Positions 47,451 to 55,897 of a stretch of DNA of 64,000 bases are shown in pieces. Source of the DNA: Limosilactobacillus coleohominis 101-4-CHN (GTDB lineage: Bacteria; Bacillota; Bacilli; Lactobacillales; Lactobacillaceae). The translations under genes and the position numbers were made by a program. Under the pieces are notes generated by a model, which was not told the origin of the DNA, ran no database searches, and saw nothing but the letters and a program-made list of their open reading frames with translations. Location: assembly GCF_000161935.1 (NCBI RefSeq), contig NZ_GG698802.1:1-64000 (forward strand), written 5' to 3'. How positions within the stretch are numbered: the first letter of the stretch is position 1; the number at the start of each line of letters is the position of its first letter.

Positions 47451-48083
47451 GTGATTAAAATAGAAAAAATAAAAGAATTTTGTTGGTTGCATTGGCGACT
47501 ATTAATCGTTGGTGGATTAGTAGCAACTGTAGTCTTGCTACTGTTAACGCATTCTGCTGGCTTCACGAAACAGCCAACCGATCGATTGCCAGTTCAACCA
47601 GAGTTGGCAAAGAAAAAGGCGGTGGCTAGTACCCAAGCGGAAAAGGGCGGCAAGGTGTGTATTGACATTAAAGGCGCTGTTAACCGTCCAGGTGTTTATC
47701 ATTTGTTGAAAGGATCACGAGTGGAAGAGGCGATTGCTGCAGCTGGTGGTAGTACAAGCCAGGCTGATTTAAATCAGGTCAATTTAGCTAAGGAATTATT
47801 AGACCAACAGGTAATTCAAATTCCACGGTTGGGTGAACAAGTGCTTCCGTTGGGTGACACACTAGGGAATGCTAATAATTCATCTTCATCCACAAAAGTT
47901 AATTTAAATACTGCCACTAAGGAAGAACTAACTAAAATTGATGGGGTTGGAGATAAAAAAGCAGATAAGATTTTAGAATATCGAAATCAACATGGTAGCT
48001 TTAAAACACCTGATGATTTAAAGAATATTACTGGATTTGGTGAGAAGACCGTTGCAAAATTAAAAGATCAATTAGCAGTCTAA
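47451..48083 (+). CDS. comEA: DNA-uptake protein ComEA
   Basis: Membrane-bound DNA receptor of natural competence. About 210 residues: a membrane helix (about 17-36), an SLBB domain (CIDIKGAVNRPGVYHLLKG) and a helix-hairpin-helix DNA-binding region (VNLNTATKEELTKIDGVG, ITGFGEKTVAKL). The start is odd: GTG 47451 adjoins AGGGG with no spacing, while the codon properly spaced from AGGGGGTGAT is ATA at 47460. A mutated ATG is possible. The rest of the gene is intact. Confidence 0.88.
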   Translation: MIKIEKIKEFCWLHWRLLIVGGLVATVVLLLLTHSAGFTKQPTDRLPVQPELAKKKAVASTQAEKGGKVCIDIKGAVNRPGVYHLLKGSRVEEAIAAAGGSTSQADLNQVNLAKELLDQQVIQIPRLGEQVLPLGDTLGNANNSSSSTKVNLNTATKEELTKIDGVGDKKADKILEYRNQHGSFKTPDDLKNITGFGEKTVAKLKDQLAV

Positions 48084-48138
48084 TCTGATGGATAATCAAG
48101 AATTTGGTATACTTAACAACAAAAAAGGGGGATGGAGA

Positions 48139-48627
48139 ATGAAAAAACGAATTGATTGGGACCAATACTTCATGGTTCAAGCTGGTCTTGTTGCGTCACG
48201 AGGAACTTGTCGCCGGCTGTCGGTAGGGGCAATTTTGGTGCGCGATAAGCGAATTATTGGAAGTGGTTATAATGGGGCCGTAGCAGGTGATGATCATTGT
48301 ATTGATGTTGGTTGTTACATGCGAGATGGTCACTGCGTCCGTACCATTCATGCAGAAATGAATGCATTATTACAATGTGCCAAGTTTGGGACCCCAACAG
48401 ATGGGGCTGTTTTATATGTTACAGATTTTCCTTGTTTGCAATGTACAAAAAGTCTTCTCCAAGCTGGCATTAAGCAAATTAATTATTTACGTAATTATCA
48501 TAATGATGAATACGCAATGAAACTCATCCGTCTTAAAAATGTTAAATTACACCAAATTAGGTTAGATTCAAATATTCTTGAGGAAGTTAATCTGGATCAG
48601 TATATTTATCCGGATGACCGAGACTAA
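48139..48627 (+). CDS. comEB: dCMP deaminase family protein ComEB
   Basis: Zinc-dependent deaminase making dUMP from dCMP; it travels with comEA/comEC but is not strictly needed for DNA uptake. 162 residues, catalytic HAEMNALLQCAKFG and zinc cysteines in TDFPCLQCTKSLLQAGI. ATG 48139 has GGGGGAT 7 nt upstream. A TATACT (around 48107-48112) in the preceding gap may serve as its own -10. Confidence 0.94.
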   Translation: MKKRIDWDQYFMVQAGLVASRGTCRRLSVGAILVRDKRIIGSGYNGAVAGDDHCIDVGCYMRDGHCVRTIHAEMNALLQCAKFGTPTDGAVLYVTDFPCLQCTKSLLQAGIKQINYLRNYHNDEYAMKLIRLKNVKLHQIRLDSNILEEVNLDQYIYPDDRD

Positions 48628-48683
48628 TCAGAAATTCTATTTTCTATGCAGCGATTGCTGGAAGCTTATTCAGTGCAATCTTA

Positions 48684-50870
48684 TTGACACAATTGATGTG
48701 GTGCAACGTACTACTATTAATTTTATTCTTAGGAATTTTGTATCGTCGTGCTTGGCAAACGTTCTGTCTAACGGTAATTATTTTGCTGATGGTTGGTGGA
48801 AATTGTGCTCGAATAATGAAGATTGCTAATCATCAAAGGGTGCAAACAGCGTTTGAAACTGAACGGACCATTAGGATTTTGCCAGATCAAATAAGAATTA
48901 ATGGTAATCGAATGCGGGGAGTTACCAGAGCAGATGATGGTCAGCAATATATTGTAACGGTGACATTTTCATCTCGTCATCAACTAAATTGGTTAAAATC
49001 TGCCAGAACTCCTATTCAATTAAAAGTTCGCGGCACTGTTGAACCACTCAAACCAGCGACAAATGAAAATCAATTTGATCTACAACGTTTTTGCTACTCG
49101 CAGGCAGTCGTGAGAAGTTTACGAGGAGATTGTGTGAGCATTAAAGATCTCCCAATGAGGAACATAGACTATTTACATTACTGGCGATGTCGTTTGTTAC
49201 ATTATTTCAGGTCATTTTCCCAGCCGTTAGGGTTGTTTTGCAATCGTCTGTTACTGGGAATTAATGATGAAGAATTTGGTGAAACGCTCCGTCAAGTTAA
49301 AGTGCTGGGGATTATTCATTTGTTTTGTTTATCGGGACTGCATGTTACCGTTTTATGCAATTTAATTCGGCGCTTTTTGGATGCGTTAAATATCCCCAAA
49401 GAATGGATAACGGGTTGCCAGATAATAATTCTGCCAATTTATTGGGTTATTGGTGGTAGTTCAATTAGTTTAACGCGGGCCGTGTTAATGATGGAATTGG
49501 GGTTGTTTGCCCAACTAATTCCTAGACTACGCCATTTAGACAGTTGGTCACTCAGTTTGATAATTCAGCTCGTAATTACTCCCGGAATATTATTGAATTT
49601 GGGAGGACGATTAAGCTATTTACTATCATTTACACTTCAACGGATTAAGTGGCAGAGCAAACTGCATCAAACCATTGGGATGACCATTGTTAGCTTACCA
49701 GTTATTTTAAATGCAACTTATCAAGTTCATTTGCTGACAATTGTGATTAATTGGTTGATGATTCCATTATTTTCCTTGGTTATTACTCCATTGGTGTTGA
49801 TCTGCGCCTTAATGGGTAAGGTGTGTCCTCTCGTAGTTTTAATGGGGAATGGGGGATTGCTATATTTTCAGCGTGTTATTCAATGGCTGGCCAATCTGCC
49901 TGGAACCTTGGTATTTGGTAAATTGAATACTGCACTGACATTTTGGTTAATAATTTCAAGTATTCTTGCAATTGCGGGTGTCAAGCGACGGAAGTTGTTA
50001 AGATGGATTATTATCCTGACGTATGCCAGCACCTTTATTTGGTATCATTACCCTTTAACTGGTGAAGTTACTTTTTTTGATATTGGGCAAGGTGACTCAA
50101 TTTTAATTCGTGAACCGTTTAATCGGCGGATTATGATGATTGATACTGGAGGTCGACCACAGTTTAAAGTTCCCCACTGGAAACAAGCTCGCTATCAAGA
50201 TGACGATGCCCAACGGATTAGTGTTAATTATTTGAAAAGTAAGGGCATCCATCATTTGGACCTACTTTTCTTAAGTCATCGTGATGCTGACCATATTGGC
50301 AATGTCGCGACAATTTGTCGGGAATTAACGGTCAAAAAAATTGTGGTACCAGCCGGAATGGAAAAGTTACCGAAACTAACAAATCAAATTCCAGCTAATA
50401 TTAAAATTCTGCCCATGACTAATCAGTTTAGATTAGTTAATACAAAACTCCAAATTCTCCATCCATTCGGAGTGGGGGAAGGGAAAAATGAAGATTCATT
50501 AGTCTTATATGGACGATTTGGCGGCCGAACATTTATTTTTAGTGGTGATTTAGGTAAAGCAGGCGAACGTCAAATTGTTAAAGAGTATCCCAAAATAAAA
50601 GCAGATATTGTTAAACTTGGTCACCATGGAAGTAAAACTTCTAGTGATGAACACTATTTGCGGCAATTGAATCCACAGTTAGCGATTATTTCTGCGGGAC
50701 GACAAAACCGCTATGGGCATCCTAATCAGGAAACAATTACGACGTTGAACCAACTGCAAATTCCGTTTTGGTCTACGCAAGATTATGGAATGATAAAATA
50801 TAGTTATTATCATCAAAAAGGAAAATTTAAAACGACACTAAAAGGAGATGAATTCGCTTGGATGCATTGA
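48684..50870 (+). CDS. comEC: DNA-uptake channel protein ComEC/Rec2 (N-terminus uncertain)
   Basis: Polytopic protein that brings single-stranded DNA across the membrane. From TTG 48684: 728 residues, an OB-like loop, the competence domain (LGIIHLFCLSGLHVTVL, about seven helices), and a C-terminal metallo-beta-lactamase-like nuclease domain (VTFFDIGQGDSILI, LSHRDADHIGN, KLGHHGSKTSS). The same frame is open back to 48618 and encodes a typical first helix (IFYAAIAGSLFSAILL) before any start codon. ATG 48614 is one base out of frame. No ribosome binding site precedes TTG 48684. Confidence 0.85.
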   Translation: MTQLMWCNVLLLILFLGILYRRAWQTFCLTVIILLMVGGNCARIMKIANHQRVQTAFETERTIRILPDQIRINGNRMRGVTRADDGQQYIVTVTFSSRHQLNWLKSARTPIQLKVRGTVEPLKPATNENQFDLQRFCYSQAVVRSLRGDCVSIKDLPMRNIDYLHYWRCRLLHYFRSFSQPLGLFCNRLLLGINDEEFGETLRQVKVLGIIHLFCLSGLHVTVLCNLIRRFLDALNIPKEWITGCQIIILPIYWVIGGSSISLTRAVLMMELGLFAQLIPRLRHLDSWSLSLIIQLVITPGILLNLGGRLSYLLSFTLQRIKWQSKLHQTIGMTIVSLPVILNATYQVHLLTIVINWLMIPLFSLVITPLVLICALMGKVCPLVVLMGNGGLLYFQRVIQWLANLPGTLVFGKLNTALTFWLIISSILAIAGVKRRKLLRWIIILTYASTFIWYHYPLTGEVTFFDIGQGDSILIREPFNRRIMMIDTGGRPQFKVPHWKQARYQDDDAQRISVNYLKSKGIHHLDLLFLSHRDADHIGNVATICRELTVKKIVVPAGMEKLPKLTNQIPANIKILPMTNQFRLVNTKLQILHPFGVGEGKNEDSLVLYGRFGGRTFIFSGDLGKAGERQIVKEYPKIKADIVKLGHHGSKTSSDEHYLRQLNPQLAIISAGRQNRYGHPNQETITTLNQLQIPFWSTQDYGMIKYSYYHQKGKFKTTLKGDEFAWMH

Positions 50871-51886
50871 CTCTTAAAAAACAACTAAAAACTGCTGCTG
50901 CAGCTCCTGTGTATCTTGTATTAGGTACGCAATCTGTAATGATGGCAGAGACTAGAAAAGCGTTCTTAAATTTAGTTCCCAAGGAAGAACGTGTGATGAA
51001 TGTAGGCTCTTATGATTTAGAAGAAGAATCGCTTTCCACAGCTTTGGATGACGCAATGTCAGCGCCTTTTTTTGGTAAAAGACGATTAGTTTTTTTGAAC
51101 AAACCAGCTTTTTTAACCACTGGTGGAGAAAAGGGAAAGATGAAACAAAACCCTGAATTATTAAAAAACTATTTAACTCATCCCCAATTGTCGACAATCT
51201 TGGTCATCATGGCACCATATGAGAAACTTGATGGACGCAAAGGGATTGTTAAAGAATTAAAGAAGGAAGCAGTCACCGTTGAAGTTCAGCTGCTAAACGA
51301 ACAATCAGCACGCAAAAATATTCAGTCACAGGTTTCAGCTGCTGGTTTTCAGTTCATGCAGGGGGCTTTAGACGAATTGGTAAAAAGAACTAATGCCGAT
51401 TACAGTTTGATGGTTGCTAATTTGAAAAAGTTAATGATCCTTAACTACCAGGATCAAGAGATTACAGTGGCATCGGTTAAGAAGTTAGTTCCACAGTCAT
51501 TAGATAGCAATGTTTTTGATTTGGTAACGACGGTTTTAAATCACCAGCAAACGCAGTCGCTGGATTTATACCGTCAATTGCTAGATAGTGAACAACAACC
51601 ACTGCAAATAAATGCAGTTTTGGTTAGTCAATTCCGGTTGTTATTACAGTTAAAGATTTTAAGCGCCCGTGGGCTTAGCCAAGGAACTTTAGCCAAGCGG
51701 TTAAACGTTCACCCGTATCGCGTCAAATTAGGGTTACAAATGGTTCGAAAATTTTCATTAACGGATTTAATGAATGCATATCTAGGGCTGATTCGTTGTG
51801 AGCGAGCGTTAAAGACGACGAGCCGTTCACCAGAATTATTATTCCAGTTATTCATGCTTCAGTATTCTCAGCAGGTAAGAAAATAA
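50858..51886 (+). CDS. holA: DNA polymerase III delta subunit HolA
   Basis: Clamp-loader subunit that opens the beta ring. 342 residues: APVYLVLGTQSVMMAETRKAF, FFGKRRLVFLNKPAF, RTNADYSLMVANLKKL, with the expected three-domain order. TTG 50858 has AAAGGAGAT 7-8 nt upstream and overlaps the comEC end by 13 bp, as in Bacillus (yqeN). Confidence 0.93.
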   Translation: MDALTLKKQLKTAAAAPVYLVLGTQSVMMAETRKAFLNLVPKEERVMNVGSYDLEEESLSTALDDAMSAPFFGKRRLVFLNKPAFLTTGGEKGKMKQNPELLKNYLTHPQLSTILVIMAPYEKLDGRKGIVKELKKEAVTVEVQLLNEQSARKNIQSQVSAAGFQFMQGALDELVKRTNADYSLMVANLKKLMILNYQDQEITVASVKKLVPQSLDSNVFDLVTTVLNHQQTQSLDLYRQLLDSEQQPLQINAVLVSQFRLLLQLKILSARGLSQGTLAKRLNVHPYRVKLGLQMVRKFSLTDLMNAYLGLIRCERALKTTSRSPELLFQLFMLQYSQQVRK

Positions 51887-51928
51887 TAAAAGAACCGGGT
51901 AAGATATATCTTACCCGGTTCTTTTATT
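51885..51928. terminator. Bidirectional terminator, holA / rpsT
   Basis: A 44-bp perfect palindrome (two 22-bp arms) with A-run and T-run at the ends, beginning in the last bases of holA. Confidence 0.95.
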
Positions 51929-51946
51929 TGATCGTTATGAGATTAA

Positions 51947-52201
51947 TTATTTAGCATAACGTGCAGAAAGACGTGACTTATCACGAGCTGCCTTGTTTGC
52001 CTTGATTAATCCTTTAGCGTGAGCGTGGTCAATAGCTGAAATAGCATCCTTGTAAAGCTTGTCAAGGTCACCTTCACCAGCTAACTTAGCCTTATCAAAC
52101 TTCTTGATTGCAGTCCGCATTGCGCTCATTTGTGAAGCGTTACGAGCAGCAGCCTTTTCATTTACACGTACACGTTCAATGGCTGACTTGATAATTGGCA
52201 T
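51947..52201 (-). CDS. rpsT: 30S ribosomal protein S20
   Basis: 84 residues: MPIIKSAIERVRVNEKA, RNASQMSAMRTAIKKFDKA and a C-terminal basic helix. ATG 52201 is fixed by GGAGGTG 6 nt upstream. Its own promoter (52259-52287, minus) gives a leader of about 50 nt. Confidence 0.97.
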   Translation of the reverse strand: MPIIKSAIERVRVNEKAAARNASQMSAMRTAIKKFDKAKLAGEGDLDKLYKDAISAIDHAHAKGLIKANKAARDKSRLSARYAK

Positions 52202-52258
52202 GAATTTCACCTCCGTCCACCTTTAGGTATTAGTTGACCTGAATTTTCAACATTTGTC

Positions 52259-52287
52259 ATTATACAGAATCATCCGGTGCATTGCAA
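52259..52287 (-). promoter_or_regulatory. rpsT promoter
   Basis: On the minus strand TTGCAA, 17-bp spacer, TATAAT. Confidence 0.85.
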
Positions 52288-52327
52288 CTTTCTTCAGGAA
52301 AAGCTCCAATAAATTCATCAGGTCACC

Positions 52328-52356
52328 TTGCGTTTAGATCAAATTTCAGTTATATT
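52328..52356 (+). promoter_or_regulatory. rpsO promoter
   Basis: TTGCGT, 17-bp spacer, TATATT. The leader to the rpsO start is about 94 nt and holds a GGCGA/TCGCC hairpin (52373 region); S15 often represses its own mRNA, so autoregulation is possible. Confidence 0.75.
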
Positions 52357-52456
52357 GACTAAGGCGAGTTCGCCAAACCCTTTCTCAGTTTAACGATCCT
52401 CACCGACGTTTTACTTAGAGACGGGCAATTTATCTATGAAAGGTGGGAAAATAGCA

Positions 52457-52726
52457 ATGGCTATTTCAAAAGAAAAGAAGGACGCACTCATTAAGCAATA
52501 CGCAACTCATGAAGGGGACACTGGTTCTACTCAAGTGCAAGTTGCTGTTTTGACTGCAGAAATTAACGAATTAAACGCACACTTGAAGGAACACAAGCAT
52601 GATTACAGTTCCCAACGTGGGTTAATGAAGAAAATTGGTCACCGTCGTAATTTGCTTGGCTACTTACGGCGGACTGATTTACCAGCTTACCGTGAATTAA
52701 TCAAGAGCTTAGGACTTCGTCGTTAA
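52457..52726 (+). CDS. rpsO: 30S ribosomal protein S15
   Basis: 89 residues: [40 protein letters not shown] and [13 protein letters not shown] are S15 signatures. ATG 52457 has AGGTGGG upstream; the 52436 frame start is in the leader. Confidence 0.97.
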   Translation: MAISKEKKDALIKQYATHEGDTGSTQVQVAVLTAEINELNAHLKEHKHDYSSQRGLMKKIGHRRNLLGYLRRTDLPAYRELIKSLGLRR

Positions 52727-52736
52727 TTTATTTTCC

Positions 52737-52770
52737 AGAACGGACATTAATGTTCGTTCTTTTTTTATTT
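52737..52770 (+). terminator. rpsO terminator
   Basis: 11-bp stem AGAACGGACAT / ATGTTCGTTCT (one G-U), two-base loop, long T-run. Confidence 0.92.
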
Positions 52771-52909
52771 ATTGCGTTATTTTTCACCTTTGCGATAAAT
52801 TATGTTATCATTAAATTTAATAGATTAAGAGTTGAATATTTAGCGGTTAACATCCGGTTAACTGCCATGAAAATTGAATATTCTAAATATGAAAATGAAG
52901 GAGTTTAAA

Positions 52910-54682
52910 TTGAGTAAGATTAATGTAATTCCATTTGGTGGCGTTCGCGAAAATGGAAAAAATATGTATGCAGTAGAAATTAACGAGCAGATCTTTATTC
53001 TAGATTGCGGTTTAAAATATCCAGAGAATGAATTAATGGGGATTGATTTTGTAATTCCTGATTGGTCATATCTGTTGGATCATAAGGATCAAATTGCTGG
53101 TGTCTTCTTGACACAAGGGCATGCTGACTCAATTGGAGCACTACCATACTTTTTGATGGATTTCCGCGTACCGGTTTTTGGCAGTGAGTTAACAATTGAA
53201 CTTGCCAAGTTGGCGGTTAAAAATAACAAGCAAGTTAAAAAATTTAATGATTTCCATGTGGTCGATCCTGACACAGAAATTGATTTTGATGGGGTCGTTG
53301 TTACATTTTTCAGTACTACGCATACCATCCCTCAAACGTTAGGAATTGTTTTACATACTGACGAAGGAAACATTGTTTACACAGGAGACTTTAAATTTGA
53401 CCAAACTGCTCGTGGTGATTACCGGACAGATCTTTCTCAACTAGCTAAAATTGGTGATGAGGGAGTACTACTTCTAATGAGCGATTCAGCAGGTGCTGGT
53501 ATTACTGGTGCAAGTACGAAGGAAAAAGACATTGCTGAATATATTCGCGATACCTTTGATAATTATACAGGCCGGATTGTTGTGGGAAGTGTGGCTTCAA
53601 ATATTATGCGGGTTCAGCAAATCTTGGACGCCGCCGAAAAAACTGGTAGGAAAGTTGTTCTTTCTGGAAGTGACATTGAACAAATTATTGATACGGCGAT
53701 GAAACTTGGCGAAATTAAAGTACCAGATAATACTTTAATTTCAATGGATGAAGCTACTAATCTAGAACCCAACGAAATTGTGATTCTTGTAACTGGGCGG
53801 ATGGGTGAACCACTCAAAGCACTGAATGACATTGCTAATGGTGATGATCCTGATGTCCAACTTGGTGAGAATGATCTTGCATTTATCACGACAACCCCGT
53901 CTTATGCAATGGAAACGATGGAACAAAAGGTTACGGATGCGTTATATCGCGCTGGTGCAGATGTTAAATTTATTTCACAAGACCTCAATCCATCAGGACA
54001 CGCTAACCAAAATGACGAACAATTAATGCTTAATTTCATGCGTCCTAAGTACTTAATGCCAATCCAAGGTGAATACCGTTTGCTGGACCAACATGCACTT
54101 CTGGCTGAGAAAGTGGGAATTCCACGTGAAAATGTATTTATTGTCAATAAAGGGGATGTGTTATCCCTGAAGGATGGCGAATTTTATCTCGGCGATCACG
54201 TTGAAGTTGGGAATACTATGATTGATGGGACCGGTATCGGTGATATTGGTAATATTGTCTTACGTGATCGGCGAATTCTATCTGAAGATGGAATTTTTGT
54301 CGTTGTAGCAACCATTGATCGGAAAAATAAAAAAATTGTAACTCGGCCGCAAATTACGTCTCGTGGATTTGTGTTTGTGAAGACTAACCGTGAACTAATG
54401 AAGCAGAGTGCGGATTTAGTAGAGAAGGTTATTCAAGAAGATCTCGATCAAAAGGAATTTGATTGGAGTCATTTAAAGCAAAATGTTCGAGATAAACTTA
54501 ACCGATTCTTATTTAATCAGACTAAACGTCATCCAGTGATTTTACCGGTTATTATGGAGATTAATCAACATCCAAAAAAGAAGAACCATTCAAAGAAGAA
54601 GGATGAAAATTCAGAAAAGACCAATTCAAAGCAACGGTCTGGTCGTGGTCGGGGACGCAAAAATAATCGTCAAATAAACTAA
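52910..54682 (+). CDS. rnjB: RNase J2 (catalytically degenerate)
   Basis: Metallo-beta-lactamase/beta-CASP protein that partners RNase J1 in mRNA decay. 590 residues, family layout complete. The HxHxDH metal motif reads TQGHADSIGALPY (two of the histidines lost), and the VHGEYR histidine is Q (PIQGEYR). STTHTIPQ and SGHANQ keep theirs. This matches the inactive J2 of lactic acid bacteria, so it is probably structural. TTG 52910 is chosen because AAGGAG stands 6-7 nt upstream. The lysine-rich tail is typical. Confidence 0.9.
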   Translation: MSKINVIPFGGVRENGKNMYAVEINEQIFILDCGLKYPENELMGIDFVIPDWSYLLDHKDQIAGVFLTQGHADSIGALPYFLMDFRVPVFGSELTIELAKLAVKNNKQVKKFNDFHVVDPDTEIDFDGVVVTFFSTTHTIPQTLGIVLHTDEGNIVYTGDFKFDQTARGDYRTDLSQLAKIGDEGVLLLMSDSAGAGITGASTKEKDIAEYIRDTFDNYTGRIVVGSVASNIMRVQQILDAAEKTGRKVVLSGSDIEQIIDTAMKLGEIKVPDNTLISMDEATNLEPNEIVILVTGRMGEPLKALNDIANGDDPDVQLGENDLAFITTTPSYAMETMEQKVTDALYRAGADVKFISQDLNPSGHANQNDEQLMLNFMRPKYLMPIQGEYRLLDQHALLAEKVGIPRENVFIVNKGDVLSLKDGEFYLGDHVEVGNTMIDGTGIGDIGNIVLRDRRILSEDGIFVVVATIDRKNKKIVTRPQITSRGFVFVKTNRELMKQSADLVEKVIQEDLDQKEFDWSHLKQNVRDKLNRFLFNQTKRHPVILPVIMEINQHPKKKNHSKKKDENSEKTNSKQRSGRGRGRKNNRQIN

Positions 54683-54694
54683 GCCAAGAAACGT

Positions 54695-54810
54695 TATTTT
54701 GACTAAAATATGGTCAGCACAGCATCCAATGGGTTTCAGTGTTCGGTAAGTCGAACTCTGGGACCCTATTTGTACTTATTGGGGTCGTATTTCACAGACT
54801 TCTGTCACGC
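54695..54810 (+). other. Structured intergenic region of unknown function
   Basis: GGGTTTCAG (54731-54739) pairs with CTGGGACCC (54758-54766), enclosing GTTCG / CGAAC. GACCC (54762-54766) can alternatively pair with GGGTC (54782-54786). A small ACAGA/TCTGT hairpin follows (54794-54805). No T-run, so not a simple terminator. I do not recognise a known RNA family. Confidence 0.45.
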
Positions 54811-54830
54811 GCTATTTTGAGGAATAAAAT

Positions 54831-55715
54831 ATGGAACATGATAATAAAAAGATAATTCTGGAAGCTGAACGGTTGTTTAGAGAACAAAAAGACGATGAAG
54901 TGATTGAAAGGTTAGCGCCAATCTGTCAGGAAAAGGTACCATGGAAAGTCAATTTGCTGTATGTTAAAGCTTTGTATCGGAAAGGGCAAGCTGTTCGTGC
55001 TTATCAAGAAGCATTACCGTATGAAGAGGAATATTTAATAAAGAAATTTACTTTTTGGGAGCAGCTACTATTAGCTAATCAGTTATTTATTCCGGCGAGA
55101 ATTGCACTTAATATAAAGGGTGCAAAGGAACCATTTTTGACTCAAATCGAGGACGCAGAAAAAATTTTTGAAGCACAGCAAGCTGAAACACTCGAAAAAC
55201 GTTTTAAGAATTTTTATCATTTGGGTGATCAGCCGGATTGGAAACAACAAGAAATTATCCGTGATGCTGATCACTTACCACTAAATAAGTATGTCCAGGG
55301 AGCCAAATTCATATTAAGAGATCCCTTTGTTGGGATAGTTATTCGCAATACCCTTTTAAAGACACTAGCGGCTATTCGATATTCACAATCAGTCACTTAC
55401 ATTGGTGTCGATGGGGGAGAGCATGTTACTGTGCCTGCGAAAATCGAAACAAGTAGCTACCAGAAAATAATTAACGAAGTCGATCAGTTAATTTCCGATT
55501 GCTTTAAAGATAATCCGATTGATCAGCGAAACTATTTACAACAGTTTCATTTACAAGCATTCTGTTTATACCCGATGACCGAAGAAGTAATAACTGATCC
55601 AACAGCTTGGGTGGCTGTGCTAATTGGTAATGACGATCATGAAAGTCAAACAGCCTTGAAAAAGGCAATTAGGTGGCAAAAGGCAATCCAAAAAAGTTTG
55701 ATTAATCTCCATTAA
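54831..55715 (+). CDS. Uncharacterised helical-repeat (TPR-like) protein
   Basis: 294 residues. The first 140 are helical with TPR-like features (KIILEAERLFREQKDDEVIERL, VNLLYVKALYRKGQAVRAYQE); then a charged linker and a conserved-looking C-terminal domain (FILRDPFVGIVIRNTLLKTL). No membrane segment. Found upstream of tuf in lactobacilli as I recall; function unknown. TTGAGGAAT precedes ATG 54831. Confidence 0.8.
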   Translation: MEHDNKKIILEAERLFREQKDDEVIERLAPICQEKVPWKVNLLYVKALYRKGQAVRAYQEALPYEEEYLIKKFTFWEQLLLANQLFIPARIALNIKGAKEPFLTQIEDAEKIFEAQQAETLEKRFKNFYHLGDQPDWKQQEIIRDADHLPLNKYVQGAKFILRDPFVGIVIRNTLLKTLAAIRYSQSVTYIGVDGGEHVTVPAKIETSSYQKIINEVDQLISDCFKDNPIDQRNYLQQFHLQAFCLYPMTEEVITDPTAWVAVLIGNDDHESQTALKKAIRWQKAIQKSLINLH

Positions 55716-55739
55716 TTTAGAAAAAAAGCGGTAAAGACG

Positions 55740-55768
55740 TTTACAAATTAAAAATGAGCTGATATTAT
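55740..55768 (+). promoter_or_regulatory. tuf promoter P1
   Basis: TTTACA, 17-bp spacer, TATTAT. Confidence 0.65.
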
Positions 55769-55779
55769 GATTAAGAATT

Positions 55780-55821
55780 CTTCTAGGGCGTAATTTAATG
55801 CTTTAAATAAAATCCTAGAAG
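55780..55821. repeat. Inverted repeat between the two tuf promoters
   Basis: CTTCTAGG (55780-55787) and CCTAGAAG (55814-55821). The right arm lies within P2's spacer, a place suitable for a regulator. Confidence 0.5.
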
Positions 55822-55830
55822 TAGTACAAT
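55802..55830 (+). promoter_or_regulatory. tuf promoter P2
   Basis: TTTAAA, 17-bp spacer, TACAAT. Confidence 0.55.
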
Positions 55831-55897
55831 TGTAGCAAGGGTGTGTCGGGCTTATTCCGGCATGATACTTGTATATTATTTCAGGAGGGTTTCATTA

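Noticed and set aside
48578-48829. 83-codon frame overlapping comEB and comEC
   Set aside because: Cysteine-rich, no ribosome binding site, and it crosses the real comEC frame; only its ATG region at 48614 is of interest, as a possible lost comEC start.
51885-51928. 44-bp perfect palindrome as a replication or recombination site
   Set aside because: It lies between convergent genes with T-runs on both strands and is well explained as a bidirectional terminator.
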